DNA of 64,000 nucleotides from Segatella copri. Its GTDB lineage: Bacteria > Bacteroidota > Bacteroidia > Bacteroidales > Bacteroidaceae. Positions within the stretch are counted from its first letter, which is position 1, and every line of letters begins with the position of its first letter. A program made the translations under genes and the position numbers. Below are positions 7,653 to 14,890 of the stretch, piece by piece. The stretch covers positions 1,795,001 through 1,859,000 of the forward strand of contig NZ_CP137557.1 of assembly GCF_019249655.2 (NCBI RefSeq), read 5' to 3'. The notes beneath the pieces are model-generated. The model saw only the letters and a list, made by a program, of their open reading frames with translations, made no database searches and had not been told where the DNA came from.

Positions 7653-9143
7653 ATGGTAAATACGTTGAGAGTAATGCTTTGGGACGAAGAAATCGGTCGC
7701 TTGGCATGGGACAATCGCCGCAGGCTATCGTACTTCACATATAATCCTGAGTTTTTGAAGAAGGGAATCGAAGTTTCTCCTCTTCAAGCTCCTGTGCATG
7801 GTATCCGTGCGATGATACCAGTGTGGGGAGAGGAAGCCAGAATGTACCAAAAACTTCCTGCTTTTTTGGCTGATTCGTTGCCGGATGCTTGGGGTAATCA
7901 GCTTTTCGAGCTTTGGCGAATTCAAAATCATATTCCAAATGCTGATATAACTCCGTTGGATAAACTTTCTTTTATCGGTAAGCGAGGCATGGGTGCATTG
8001 GAATTCTTACCAGAGGTGGCAAAGACGGATAAGGCTGAAATGATAGATGTCAAGTCGTTGGCCGATTTGGCAGAGCGCATATTCATCGAGCGTGAAAATG
8101 CCCACATCATGCCAGAGGAATCTATCACTATGCAGTCCTTGCTTACGGTGGGAACATCGGCTGGTGGACGGCAACCTAAGGCTATCATTGCCATCAATAA
8201 AGATACGGGGGAAATACGAAGTGGTCAGGTGGCTGGGCTGCAGGATTATGATTATTACATATTGAAATTTGGAGACACAAAATACAGTTCTGCTGAGATA
8301 GAGATGACCTACTATGAGATGGCCATCAAGTCGGGAATAGATATGATGCCATCCAGGCTATATGAGATTGATGGAAACAGGAATTTCATGACGAAGCGTT
8401 TCGACCGTGATGGTGAGCGGAAATTGCATACACAGACCCTTGCTGCGATTTCTCCGGAAACCGATAGCTATGAGGGACTTGTGGCTATCTGTAGAAAATT
8501 ACATTTGCCGGAGACTGATTGTCAGGAAGTATTTCGCAGACTTGTGTTCAATGTCCTTTCCAACAATACGGATGATCATACAAAGAATTTCTCTTTTGTG
8601 ATGGACGAGGCGGGTCTTTGGCGTTTGTCGCCAGCCTACGATCTTACTTATATTATAGATACAGGAGGCTATTTACCCAATACGGGTCATTGTATGTATG
8701 TAAGGTCTAAGCTGCATCATATTTCTTACGATGATGCCATTCAGTTTGCCAAGGACAATGGTATTCGTCGTGCTGATGTTATCATTAGGGAAGTGGCTGA
8801 TTCACTGCGGCAATTCCGTGAAATTGCCAAGCGGCATGCCGTTCAAGACAGGTGGATCAGTTCTATAGAGTCAGCTATCAATGCTCATCTTGTATCATGG
8901 GGATTGGAGGATAAGGACAACAATTTGGCTGCTTTTGAGATAGATGGCAAAAGCTGTACAGATGTTCGTATAGAGCAGGCTTACAAAGGCAACTTCCATT
9001 TGTATGCAAGCATAGATGGGCGAGAATGTAAGTTTATTATCGGAAAGAACAAGCCCGAATATGCTACGATTCAAGAGACGGGATTGTCAAATCTTTCTAA
9101 ATCGATGCTCATGGATTTGGTTGCGAAATATCTGCTGAGATAG
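7653..9143 (+). CDS. hipA: HipA-like serine/threonine kinase toxin
   Basis: 496 residues. HipA phosphorylates a translation target (glutamyl-tRNA synthetase in E. coli) and brings on dormancy. Visible are the N-terminal HipA-coupling region (about 1-100), the P-loop-like GTSAGGRQPK (167-176), the catalytic NNTDDHTKN (304-312) and the metal-binding SPAYDLT (326-332), all intact. The protein is about 55 residues longer than E. coli HipA; the extra C-terminal part (about 430-496) has the look of a small separate domain. Translation is probably coupled to hipB. Both kinase motifs are complete, so the toxin is likely active; its substrate is unknown. Confidence 0.92.
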   Translation: MVNTLRVMLWDEEIGRLAWDNRRRLSYFTYNPEFLKKGIEVSPLQAPVHGIRAMIPVWGEEARMYQKLPAFLADSLPDAWGNQLFELWRIQNHIPNADITPLDKLSFIGKRGMGALEFLPEVAKTDKAEMIDVKSLADLAERIFIERENAHIMPEESITMQSLLTVGTSAGGRQPKAIIAINKDTGEIRSGQVAGLQDYDYYILKFGDTKYSSAEIEMTYYEMAIKSGIDMMPSRLYEIDGNRNFMTKRFDRDGERKLHTQTLAAISPETDSYEGLVAICRKLHLPETDCQEVFRRLVFNVLSNNTDDHTKNFSFVMDEAGLWRLSPAYDLTYIIDTGGYLPNTGHCMYVRSKLHHISYDDAIQFAKDNGIRRADVIIREVADSLRQFREIAKRHAVQDRWISSIESAINAHLVSWGLEDKDNNLAAFEIDGKSCTDVRIEQAYKGNFHLYASIDGRECKFIIGKNKPEYATIQETGLSNLSKSMLMDLVAKYLLR

Positions 9144-9157
9144 TATCGCTGCCTGAT

Positions 9158-9260
9158 ATAAATGTCAATATATTGAAGATAAAGGCTGATATAAGGGCTA
9201 AATATCATTATAATGATAGATAAATAATAGGAGATTATGGCAGATAAAAATAACATCTAA
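9158..9260 (+). repeat. 88-bp direct repeat, downstream copy, with vestigial hipB start
   Basis: Positions 9158-9245 repeat 7256-7343. The operator palindrome TATCATTATAATGATA is at 9203-9218, and the copied start codon (9237) opens only an eight-codon frame (MADKNNI, stop at 9258-9260). The -33/-7 promoter elements in front of hipB are not part of the repeat. The arrangement suggests an unequal duplication of the hip locus followed by loss of the second gene pair, or recombination into a repeat. The next gene starts 12 bases after this stop. Confidence 0.9.
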
Positions 9261-9271
9261 CAATACTGCGT

Positions 9272-10504
9272 ATGAAACGTTATACAATAAAGAACCTACC
9301 ACCCTCTATTCATAAAGAGACAGAGGATATACGACTTACTTTTGCCAAAAGCAGAAGTACATTCTTATGGTGTGCATTCAAGGACTTGCTTTTGAATGAA
9401 ACTCTTCCTATGAGGATCATTATTGCCATCCTTGTCATAGGAGCCATCGGATTGGTGGCTTTAGACCATCCTGAAAAATCCACCATCTGCTTGATAGTCC
9501 TGCTTATCTACTATGTAAGATACATTTGGACAGTCAACAAAGTTTACTCCTTGTATAAGGAAGGTACTTTTCCGATGCTTACATTCGAAGGGCCGCAAAA
9601 TACAATGAGCGTCGAGGAGGGGAAAAGGTATGTCCGGTTGGAGTCGCCAACCTGGGAAGAAGTGGACCGTATCTGCTTTTACCACAATTGCTTGGTTGTA
9701 GGAATGAACAAAAAATCAGAGTATGGGCTATTGTTTATGTGGACAAACGATATGGAAAAAGCGCAGCAAACAGCTTTGGACATGTGGCGGAATGCCTTGG
9801 ATGCCAAAGCTTCCAACACGAAGATGCCTGAGTTCTATTCAGAAACAGAAGTCGATGAAATATCCAATTTCATTGAGAACATTTTCGGCAATTACGAACT
9901 TGTCCTTCACGAGATAGTCTCTCCTGATATTCACGTGGACATTGCTATCATTCCTCCTACTGAAGAACGCAATTATTATACTTTGTGTACAATGGGCGTG
10001 GGAGCGCATCGCATGAACGTGCCTGATACATTAAGATATGAATCCCTAATTGCTGAACGTGTGGAGTTATTGATGTATCTTCCTGCTGACTGGAATCTGT
10101 CAGAGGAAGCATCGGAAGACGAACGGAATTTCTGGCCTATTCGTCTCTTGAAAGATTTTGCTCGTATGCCTATCTATAGCGACAGTTGGATGGGTTGGGG
10201 ACATTCTTTAGGGCAAGAAGAGGTAGAACTCTTTGCAGAGGGCGTTCCATATTCTGCAGCTGTCCTGTTGGCACCACAACCCGACATTGACAACTTCACG
10301 TCTTGCCCTTTGACGGTTGGTAAGACTGTAGATTTCTTCCAAGTTTTTCCACTAACTCACGAAGAATTGGAATACAAGATAAAATGTGCCGAGGATGAAG
10401 ATTGTGAATCTCCTACCGATATGCTGTTAGACCATATTCATGCCGACCGTGAGCATTGGCTGGACTATGCTTTAAGCCGCTTTGATTATCGAGAAAAAAA
10501 ATAA
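9272..10504 (+). CDS. SUFU-domain protein with N-terminal membrane segments
   Basis: 410 residues. Two transmembrane helices lie at about 47-65 and 70-86, followed by a soluble stretch that resembles the YcxB-like domain (about 95-175). The C-terminal half (about 195-400) shows the suppressor-of-fused pattern: HVDIAIIPPT, YYTLCTMGVGAHRMNVP, ERVELLMYLPADWNL and WPIRLLKDFARMPIY with GWGHSL. In bacteria SUFU proteins are best known as immunity proteins to polymorphic toxins. No toxin gene lies beside it here. It may be read from the duplicated hip operator region in front of it. Family is sure; the immunity role is inferred. Confidence 0.85.
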   Translation: MKRYTIKNLPPSIHKETEDIRLTFAKSRSTFLWCAFKDLLLNETLPMRIIIAILVIGAIGLVALDHPEKSTICLIVLLIYYVRYIWTVNKVYSLYKEGTFPMLTFEGPQNTMSVEEGKRYVRLESPTWEEVDRICFYHNCLVVGMNKKSEYGLLFMWTNDMEKAQQTALDMWRNALDAKASNTKMPEFYSETEVDEISNFIENIFGNYELVLHEIVSPDIHVDIAIIPPTEERNYYTLCTMGVGAHRMNVPDTLRYESLIAERVELLMYLPADWNLSEEASEDERNFWPIRLLKDFARMPIYSDSWMGWGHSLGQEEVELFAEGVPYSAAVLLAPQPDIDNFTSCPLTVGKTVDFFQVFPLTHEELEYKIKCAEDEDCESPTDMLLDHIHADREHWLDYALSRFDYREKK

Positions 10505-10617
10505 CAACGTTTACCAAGGGTCAACTCGTGTGTCGCTATTTGCCTGTCTGGATTTCGTAAATATAGATACAGCTCCATGCTATATGAGATACATTCCGAT
10601 ATGGGCATAATTGTAAC

Positions 10618-10781
10618 TTGCCTGTAACTTGCCTACAAATCGTTGCTTCTTCTACTGGAATCAATAATGTTACGATGGATTCTAATGTAAGCAATTGTCC
10701 TGTTTATAATATGAACGGGCAGAGAGTAGGAGGTAGTTATAAGGGCGTAGTAATCCAGAATGGAAAAAAGAGATTAGTAAA
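10618..10781 (+). pseudogene. C-terminal remnant of a secreted Prevotella-type protein
   Basis: The translation ASSTGINNVTMDSN...CPVYNMNGQRV...YKGVVIQNGKKRLV is the usual ending of large secreted or surface proteins of Prevotella (GI...VYNLNGQRV...KGIVIKNGKK). Nothing upstream continues this protein, so only the tail is left. An IS1380 element entered two codons before its stop: joining 10781 to 12381 restores ...KRLVK-stop, and the original terminator is still found behind the element at 12415. Confidence 0.7.
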
Positions 10782-12375
10782 CCTCAAATCCGCAACCGCC
10801 CTCATAAGATGACACAGAGGTCAAAAAGGTAGCGACACTGTGGCAAAAGAGGGTGCAACGCAGCAAAAATCGCCACAAAGACGCATTAAATCCCCTTACC
10901 CCACCATGCGACTTGAGGCAATACGCAAAATCACGACCATAAGTTGTCGGTGTCATCCAAAGTCATTCTGGAACACATCAGCATAAGCGTTGTTGCATGA
11001 ATAGATATTCAGCACATACTGCCTTGATGTCCTGACCCATTTGGCTGGCACAGAGATGAACTTGAAGACAAACGCCTTGATGCGGCTTGTTGCTTTGAGT
11101 CCGAACCTCTTCACGTCAAGCCTCGCCATGATGAATTTATAGAAGTTGCGTATGAGTGCCGTAAGCAGAAGAAACACCGTGTTTTCTCCCATGAAGGATT
11201 TTGGAAGCCTGTTCCAGCCGAATCCGTTATTCATTTCATCGAAGATGCGTTCCTTCCCTCCACGGAGGTTATAGAATTTGACAATCTCTTTCTCGGAAGA
11301 CTCGTAGTCATTTGTAAGGATGCAGCGGTAGGTGTATTCGCCTTCCCACAGGTCAATCTCACCGTCAATTCGCTTCTGCCTTTGGATTACAAGACGGTAT
11401 GCCCTCCCTTTCCATTTCTCAACAAGAATGGAGTTCAGTTCAAACTCAATGCCGCCCAGTTCCTCTCTCTTCCACCCTCTGAGTGCAAAGATGTCATCGT
11501 AGAGCGAACCGCAGCGGTTGGCGCGGATATAGAAAGTCATGCAATGCTTTCCGACCTCTTCCACAATTTCCTCTGAGCAGGATCCGCAATCTGCCCTGAA
11601 ACGATTGACTGTCAATCCTTTCTGTTCAATCCTCTCAAAGAATCTCCTCAACGTGTCCTTCTGGTGGAAACGAACGTTAGTGTTGCCGTCGCTGTTCTCT
11701 ATGCCGACAATCATGTCGCCAATGACAGCCACACCTGGACGGTACCCGAGAAACTTCTTGTATGTGGGTTTCGCATCAAACTTCTCAGCCTCTATGAACT
11801 GGTGGTCGAAGTCAACGTCATACCCCTCGCCCTCTTTCAGCTGCCCTGTGGACAATAGGCAATTGAGGAGCAGTGTATTCAGCATGTCTGCCGTGTTGAA
11901 GTCGTAGGTCTTGCCAGTGTCGGATGTGTAGGAAATGTTATCCTGGGTCAGTTCCTTTATGGCTCTGAGAATCGTGTCGGCACTGCATGTGCGAAGTGTC
12001 GGATGAAGCGAGAGGTGATACATCAGATGAGTGGTGACATCCTCTATGCATGAGCCGCCACAGAAATAAACGCTCATAAGCGAACGGATGATTTCGCTGT
12101 ATTGATAACCATACAGCCTACATCTCATACCGAGGGTTGAGTCGATTACAGATGAGAGATTGGAGTCAAATTGCTCCATTATTGAAAAAATTCCTCCAAA
12201 AGGAGAGAGTTTCTCAGATTTTATTGCTACCTTTGCCATGTCTGTCGGGTTTGATACATATTTTGATTTGCAACACTAAGATAGGTGAAAAATCTGACAT
12301 GGCAAAATCCTGAGCAACTTTTTGTTGCTCAGGTACTTATAAAATAAGTTAAACTAAAATGCTGCGGAATTTAGG
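10782..12375 (-). mobile_element. IS1380-family insertion sequence, copy A
   Basis: 1594 bases. The left end CCTCAAATCCGCAAC and the right end GCTGCGGAATTTAGG are imperfect inverted repeats (12 of 15). The target duplication GTAAA is at 10777-10781 and 12376-12380. One transposase is encoded on the minus strand. A hairpin CCTGAGCAAC-TTTTT-GTTGCTCAGG at 12309-12333 lies upstream of it and should stop transcription from outside. Confidence 0.95.
10953..12239 (-). CDS. IS1380-family transposase
   Basis: 428 residues, full length for the family. The DDE residues are found in DFDHQFIEAEK (first Asp), FRADCGSCSEE (second Asp) and EIVKFYNLRGGKERIFDEMN (the Y-x2-R-x3-E box with Glu). The start codon lies within TTTGCCATGTC (12232-12242, plus strand), which is exactly complementary to 12296-12306 upstream. 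A transcript entering from outside would fold the start codon into a stem, while one started inside the element would not contain the upstream arm. The protein is about four-fifths identical by eye to that of copy B, so the two are different members of the family. Confidence 0.95.
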   Translation of the reverse strand: MAKVAIKSEKLSPFGGIFSIMEQFDSNLSSVIDSTLGMRCRLYGYQYSEIIRSLMSVYFCGGSCIEDVTTHLMYHLSLHPTLRTCSADTILRAIKELTQDNISYTSDTGKTYDFNTADMLNTLLLNCLLSTGQLKEGEGYDVDFDHQFIEAEKFDAKPTYKKFLGYRPGVAVIGDMIVGIENSDGNTNVRFHQKDTLRRFFERIEQKGLTVNRFRADCGSCSEEIVEEVGKHCMTFYIRANRCGSLYDDIFALRGWKREELGGIEFELNSILVEKWKGRAYRLVIQRQKRIDGEIDLWEGEYTYRCILTNDYESSEKEIVKFYNLRGGKERIFDEMNNGFGWNRLPKSFMGENTVFLLLTALIRNFYKFIMARLDVKRFGLKATSRIKAFVFKFISVPAKWVRTSRQYVLNIYSCNNAYADVFQNDFG

Positions 12376-12414
12376 GTAAAGTAAAAACTTGCAGGATATA
12401 TTATAAATGAAAAA

Positions 12415-12455
12415 CAGCCAACTTTCAAATGTTATTGAAGGTTGGCTGTTTTTTT
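12415..12455 (+). terminator. Terminator of the disrupted secreted-protein gene
   Basis: CAGCCAAC (12415-12422) pairs with GTTGGCTG (12441-12448); CTTTCAA/TTGAAGG extends the stem to about 14 pairs. Seven T follow. It belonged to the gene whose tail ends at the IS1380 insertion. Confidence 0.85.
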
Positions 12456-12476
12456 CTTGCTCAAAAGTTTGTATTA

Positions 12477-14340
12477 GGTTCTTCTCAAATTTTGGTACAT
12501 TTATGTATCTAAGTTTGAGGAGACCTTTATCTGCAAAAGAGAAATCGATGCTCTTCCACCCATAATTCGCTTTGCGGTCTTTATCTTGTTGACCGAACCT
12601 TCAAGGATTCCATTGTTCAATTTGCTAGCAATAGAATTATTGATGGCGGAATAGTCCTTAATCAGTCCTTTGGCAAACTTTTCCATTTTCTCATTACCAC
12701 ATCCTATGACCATGTTAATCCATTTGTACAAGTTCATTTTGACCTCTCCGCTCAAAATGCCTTGAAATGTTGTTATATAATAGGCTAAATCGGTAATATG
12801 CAAGTCCTGCAGAAACAATCTGACTGTATCAGTCTTGGTTTTCCAGTTGAAGTGAACTATTGAATTCCAAAGGTCATACTCTTCGCTCCTGATAGTTGCC
12901 TTTGCAAGAAATGCCTTGTAGGCATCATCGTATGCCTTCCAGTCTTCCTTCCATTTTTCTCTCAGTAGAAAAAGAAGTCTTTTCAGTATTTCTTTCTTCT
13001 CTGTAGAATGTAACCCCTTGGTAACCACAGAGTAATCCAATGACTTTTTACAGAGAATCCTGTTTGTAATAGATTCTATGGCTTTGTAAGCCCTTAGTTG
13101 CGTTGGGTTGAGCAAGTCCTCATATTTGGTGTTCCTTAGCTTTCCCATCTTAAATCCATCAAACCCTGTTTTGTCATGGATTTCACTCAAAGTCAGTCCT
13201 TGCCTTGCATAAAGATCCATGAAAGTGTTCCATTCAGCCATTTTCTTGATTCTTCTTGTATCCTTGCACATCGATTCCAAGACTGCATATATGCTGGTAT
13301 AAAGCCAACCTCTACTTATTTGTGGCTTAATGGGACCAACTAGACCTTGAGTCAGCAACTCCATTCTCTTATGCAAAAACTCCTGCAGAATCTTTGGAAA
13401 GACTGCGCTCGTCAAGTCTTCAATGACATGGAATTTGTCTGTGATAGCATGTGCTGATGGGGCTCCTTGCTTGATAGCCTTAATGAAGCATCGTCCCCTA
13501 TCACGAGTGATAGTATCGACTTTCTTGTATTGTTTCAAGACATTTGCCACAATCGAAGAATCTCTAGAGTCTATCAGTTCCAAAATCTCGCCTGTGTCAT
13601 GGTCTACGATAACACTGCCATAGGTATGTCCCTTTCTCTTGGCAAAGTCATCTATGCCTATATTCCTGGCAGTCCTGTCTGGAAGTCTTTGGATCTTTTT
13701 CAAATGATTTATGCAAGTATTTGGACAGCAGGTGATTCCCATCTTTCTCATGACCTTGGAGGTCGACACAGATGACATATGTATATGAAGCTGGTTCATC
13801 AACTCTATGCATCTTACACTGAATCTTGCATATTTGTTTAGCCACTTCGTCTGTTGCTCTACAAATATATGTTTATCAGACTGGCAGTAAAAACGGCGCA
13901 TGTAAAGGGTGAGAACAAACCGTTTACACCCTAAAGGACACATCGTGACCGTTCTCTTTTGCCAGCCACGGGTATGAGTGGTTTTCTGGCCACAACGGTC
14001 GCAGAAGGCATGGGTAGCCGTACTCACGAGAACCATTTTGAGTTCCGTGGAAGAGAAGTCACAACTTGTGATAAAAAAGCCATCTATGGCAGGAAAAATG
14101 TCCATAAGAAGTTTTTCTCCGGCCATAGAAGCATTTATATCGGATTTTATTTGGTTGTTCCTTATCTTTTTTATAATTTTGCATCTGTTAGCGATTGTAT
14201 CCATTGTAAGTCATATTTTATGATCACTTTAAACTTACATATTTTTGGAGACAATCGCTAATTTTTTATATTAAACTTTCTCAAAAATATTGCTCCTTCA
14301 TATAAAAATTGGGGCTTTGTACTAAAATTTGAGAAGAACC
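12477..14340 (-). mobile_element. ISL3-family insertion sequence, copy A
   Basis: 1864 bases. The ends are GGTTCTTCTCAAATTTTGGT... and its near-perfect inverse (21 of 22). The eight-base duplication TTGTATTA is at 12469-12476 and 14341-14348. It is the same length as copy B at 35169 and appears identical to it. TTAGCGATTGT (14188-14198) pairs with ACAATCGCTAA (14251-14261) around the transposase start region. Confidence 0.96.
12501..14204 (-). CDS. ISL3-family transposase
   Basis: 567 residues. The N-terminal zinc-finger region shows CDRCGQKTTHTRGW, the mark of ISL3 transposases, followed by a second cysteine pattern (MCPLGCKRFVL...RRFYCQS). The catalytic part starts with NIGIDDFAKRKGHTYGSVIVD (first Asp), then VDTITRDRGRCFIKAIKQGAP (second Asp) and KFHVIEDL. 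The final helices end in NGILEGSVNKIKTAKRIMGGRAS, where ISL3 enzymes have their catalytic Glu. The same 567-residue protein is encoded by copy B, so transposition was recent. Confidence 0.96.
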   Translation of the reverse strand: MDTIANRCKIIKKIRNNQIKSDINASMAGEKLLMDIFPAIDGFFITSCDFSSTELKMVLVSTATHAFCDRCGQKTTHTRGWQKRTVTMCPLGCKRFVLTLYMRRFYCQSDKHIFVEQQTKWLNKYARFSVRCIELMNQLHIHMSSVSTSKVMRKMGITCCPNTCINHLKKIQRLPDRTARNIGIDDFAKRKGHTYGSVIVDHDTGEILELIDSRDSSIVANVLKQYKKVDTITRDRGRCFIKAIKQGAPSAHAITDKFHVIEDLTSAVFPKILQEFLHKRMELLTQGLVGPIKPQISRGWLYTSIYAVLESMCKDTRRIKKMAEWNTFMDLYARQGLTLSEIHDKTGFDGFKMGKLRNTKYEDLLNPTQLRAYKAIESITNRILCKKSLDYSVVTKGLHSTEKKEILKRLLFLLREKWKEDWKAYDDAYKAFLAKATIRSEEYDLWNSIVHFNWKTKTDTVRLFLQDLHITDLAYYITTFQGILSGEVKMNLYKWINMVIGCGNEKMEKFAKGLIKDYSAINNSIASKLNNGILEGSVNKIKTAKRIMGGRASISLLQIKVSSNLDT

Positions 14341-14427
14341 TTGTATTATTAATAATTATTTGTATCTTTGCAGTGCGAGAACCCGCCAAGCCTCTCAACG
14401 ATGCTCAAATGTGCGGGTCGTTTTTGT
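14341..14427 (+). ncRNA. Possible small RNA with own promoter and terminator
   Basis: TTG (14341-14343), 19 bases and TATCTTTG (14363-14370) form a full Bacteroidota promoter. A transcript from about 14377 would run through a hairpin CCCGC (14382-14386) / GCGGG (14413-14417) followed by TCGTTTTTG, giving about 50 nucleotides without a reading frame. The ISL3 duplication (TTGTATTA) retains the TTG of the -33 element, so the insertion left the promoter intact. Existence of the RNA is a prediction. Confidence 0.4.
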
Positions 14428-14477
14428 ATAATACGTTTATTCTCAAAATATGCTAATGTAAAGATTACAGCATTTTT

Positions 14478-14558
14478 TTAGTCGTTTAAGTCGGAGTCAC
14501 CGCAGTCGAAAGAATCAAGTTTATATTCTGTATCTGAATCAAAACGATAAATATTCAT
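14478..14558 (-). pseudogene. Remnant of a GNAT-family toxin (N-terminus only)
   Basis: The ATG at 14558 overlaps the stop of the preceding small gene by four bases. Twenty-six codons follow (MNIYRFDSDTEYKLDSFDCG, then DSDLND) and then a stop. This is the usual beginning of GNAT acetyltransferase toxins (..FDCGnxdLNDFL..). The acetyl-CoA binding parts are gone, so the gene is dead. It was probably lost by rearrangement near the ISL3 insertion. Confidence 0.6.
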
Positions 14559-14740
14559 CCTAAAAGTGCGTTATATGTTAAATTCCACTTTTTGTTGATT
14601 TCTTCGACTTCTGCATGCAGTTTCTCTCGATTAGCTCTTCTCTGCTCTGGAGTCAAGCTTTCCACTCGCTTCATTTCTTTAACGAAGCGTTCTGCGTCTT
14701 TACCCACCAGAATTGGAGTTTCTCTTATTGGTCTTGCCAT
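14555..14740 (-). CDS. Small protein, probable antitoxin of the broken GNAT pair
   Basis: 61 residues from the ATG at 14740, chosen because AGGAGG lies eight bases upstream; the ATG two codons earlier is only two bases from that site. The sequence MARPIRETPILVGKDAERFV, then helical, charged residues to the end, resembles small proteins that Bacteroidota encode in front of GNAT acetyltransferases. The coupling to a truncated GNAT frame (ATGA overlap) supports a former toxin-antitoxin pair. No DNA-binding motif can be named with certainty. It is intact, but its toxin partner is not. Confidence 0.65.
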   Translation of the reverse strand: MARPIRETPILVGKDAERFVKEMKRVESLTPEQRRANREKLHAEVEEINKKWNLTYNALLG

Positions 14741-14779
14741 ATTCATATCCTCCTAATTATTTTGATGTTTGTATATTTC

Positions 14780-14851
14780 TGTGATCTTCATCAGATGTAT
14801 GTCACCACCTTGAACAGGAGTTGGTGGGGTTCATCTGATGAAGGTCACCAC
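14780..14851. repeat. REP-like palindromes, copy 2 with a decayed neighbour
   Basis: GTTGGTGGGGTTCATC-T-GATGAAGGTCACCAC at 14820-14851 matches the units at 7038 and 18189. A weaker copy (GTGATCTTCATCAGATG... GTCACCAC) lies just before it at 14781-14808. The pair lies directly behind the 3' end of the ATPase gene that ends at 14891. Confidence 0.7.
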
Positions 14852-14890
14852 ATTATTTAATTGATAATCAATAAGATGAAATGGAATCAC

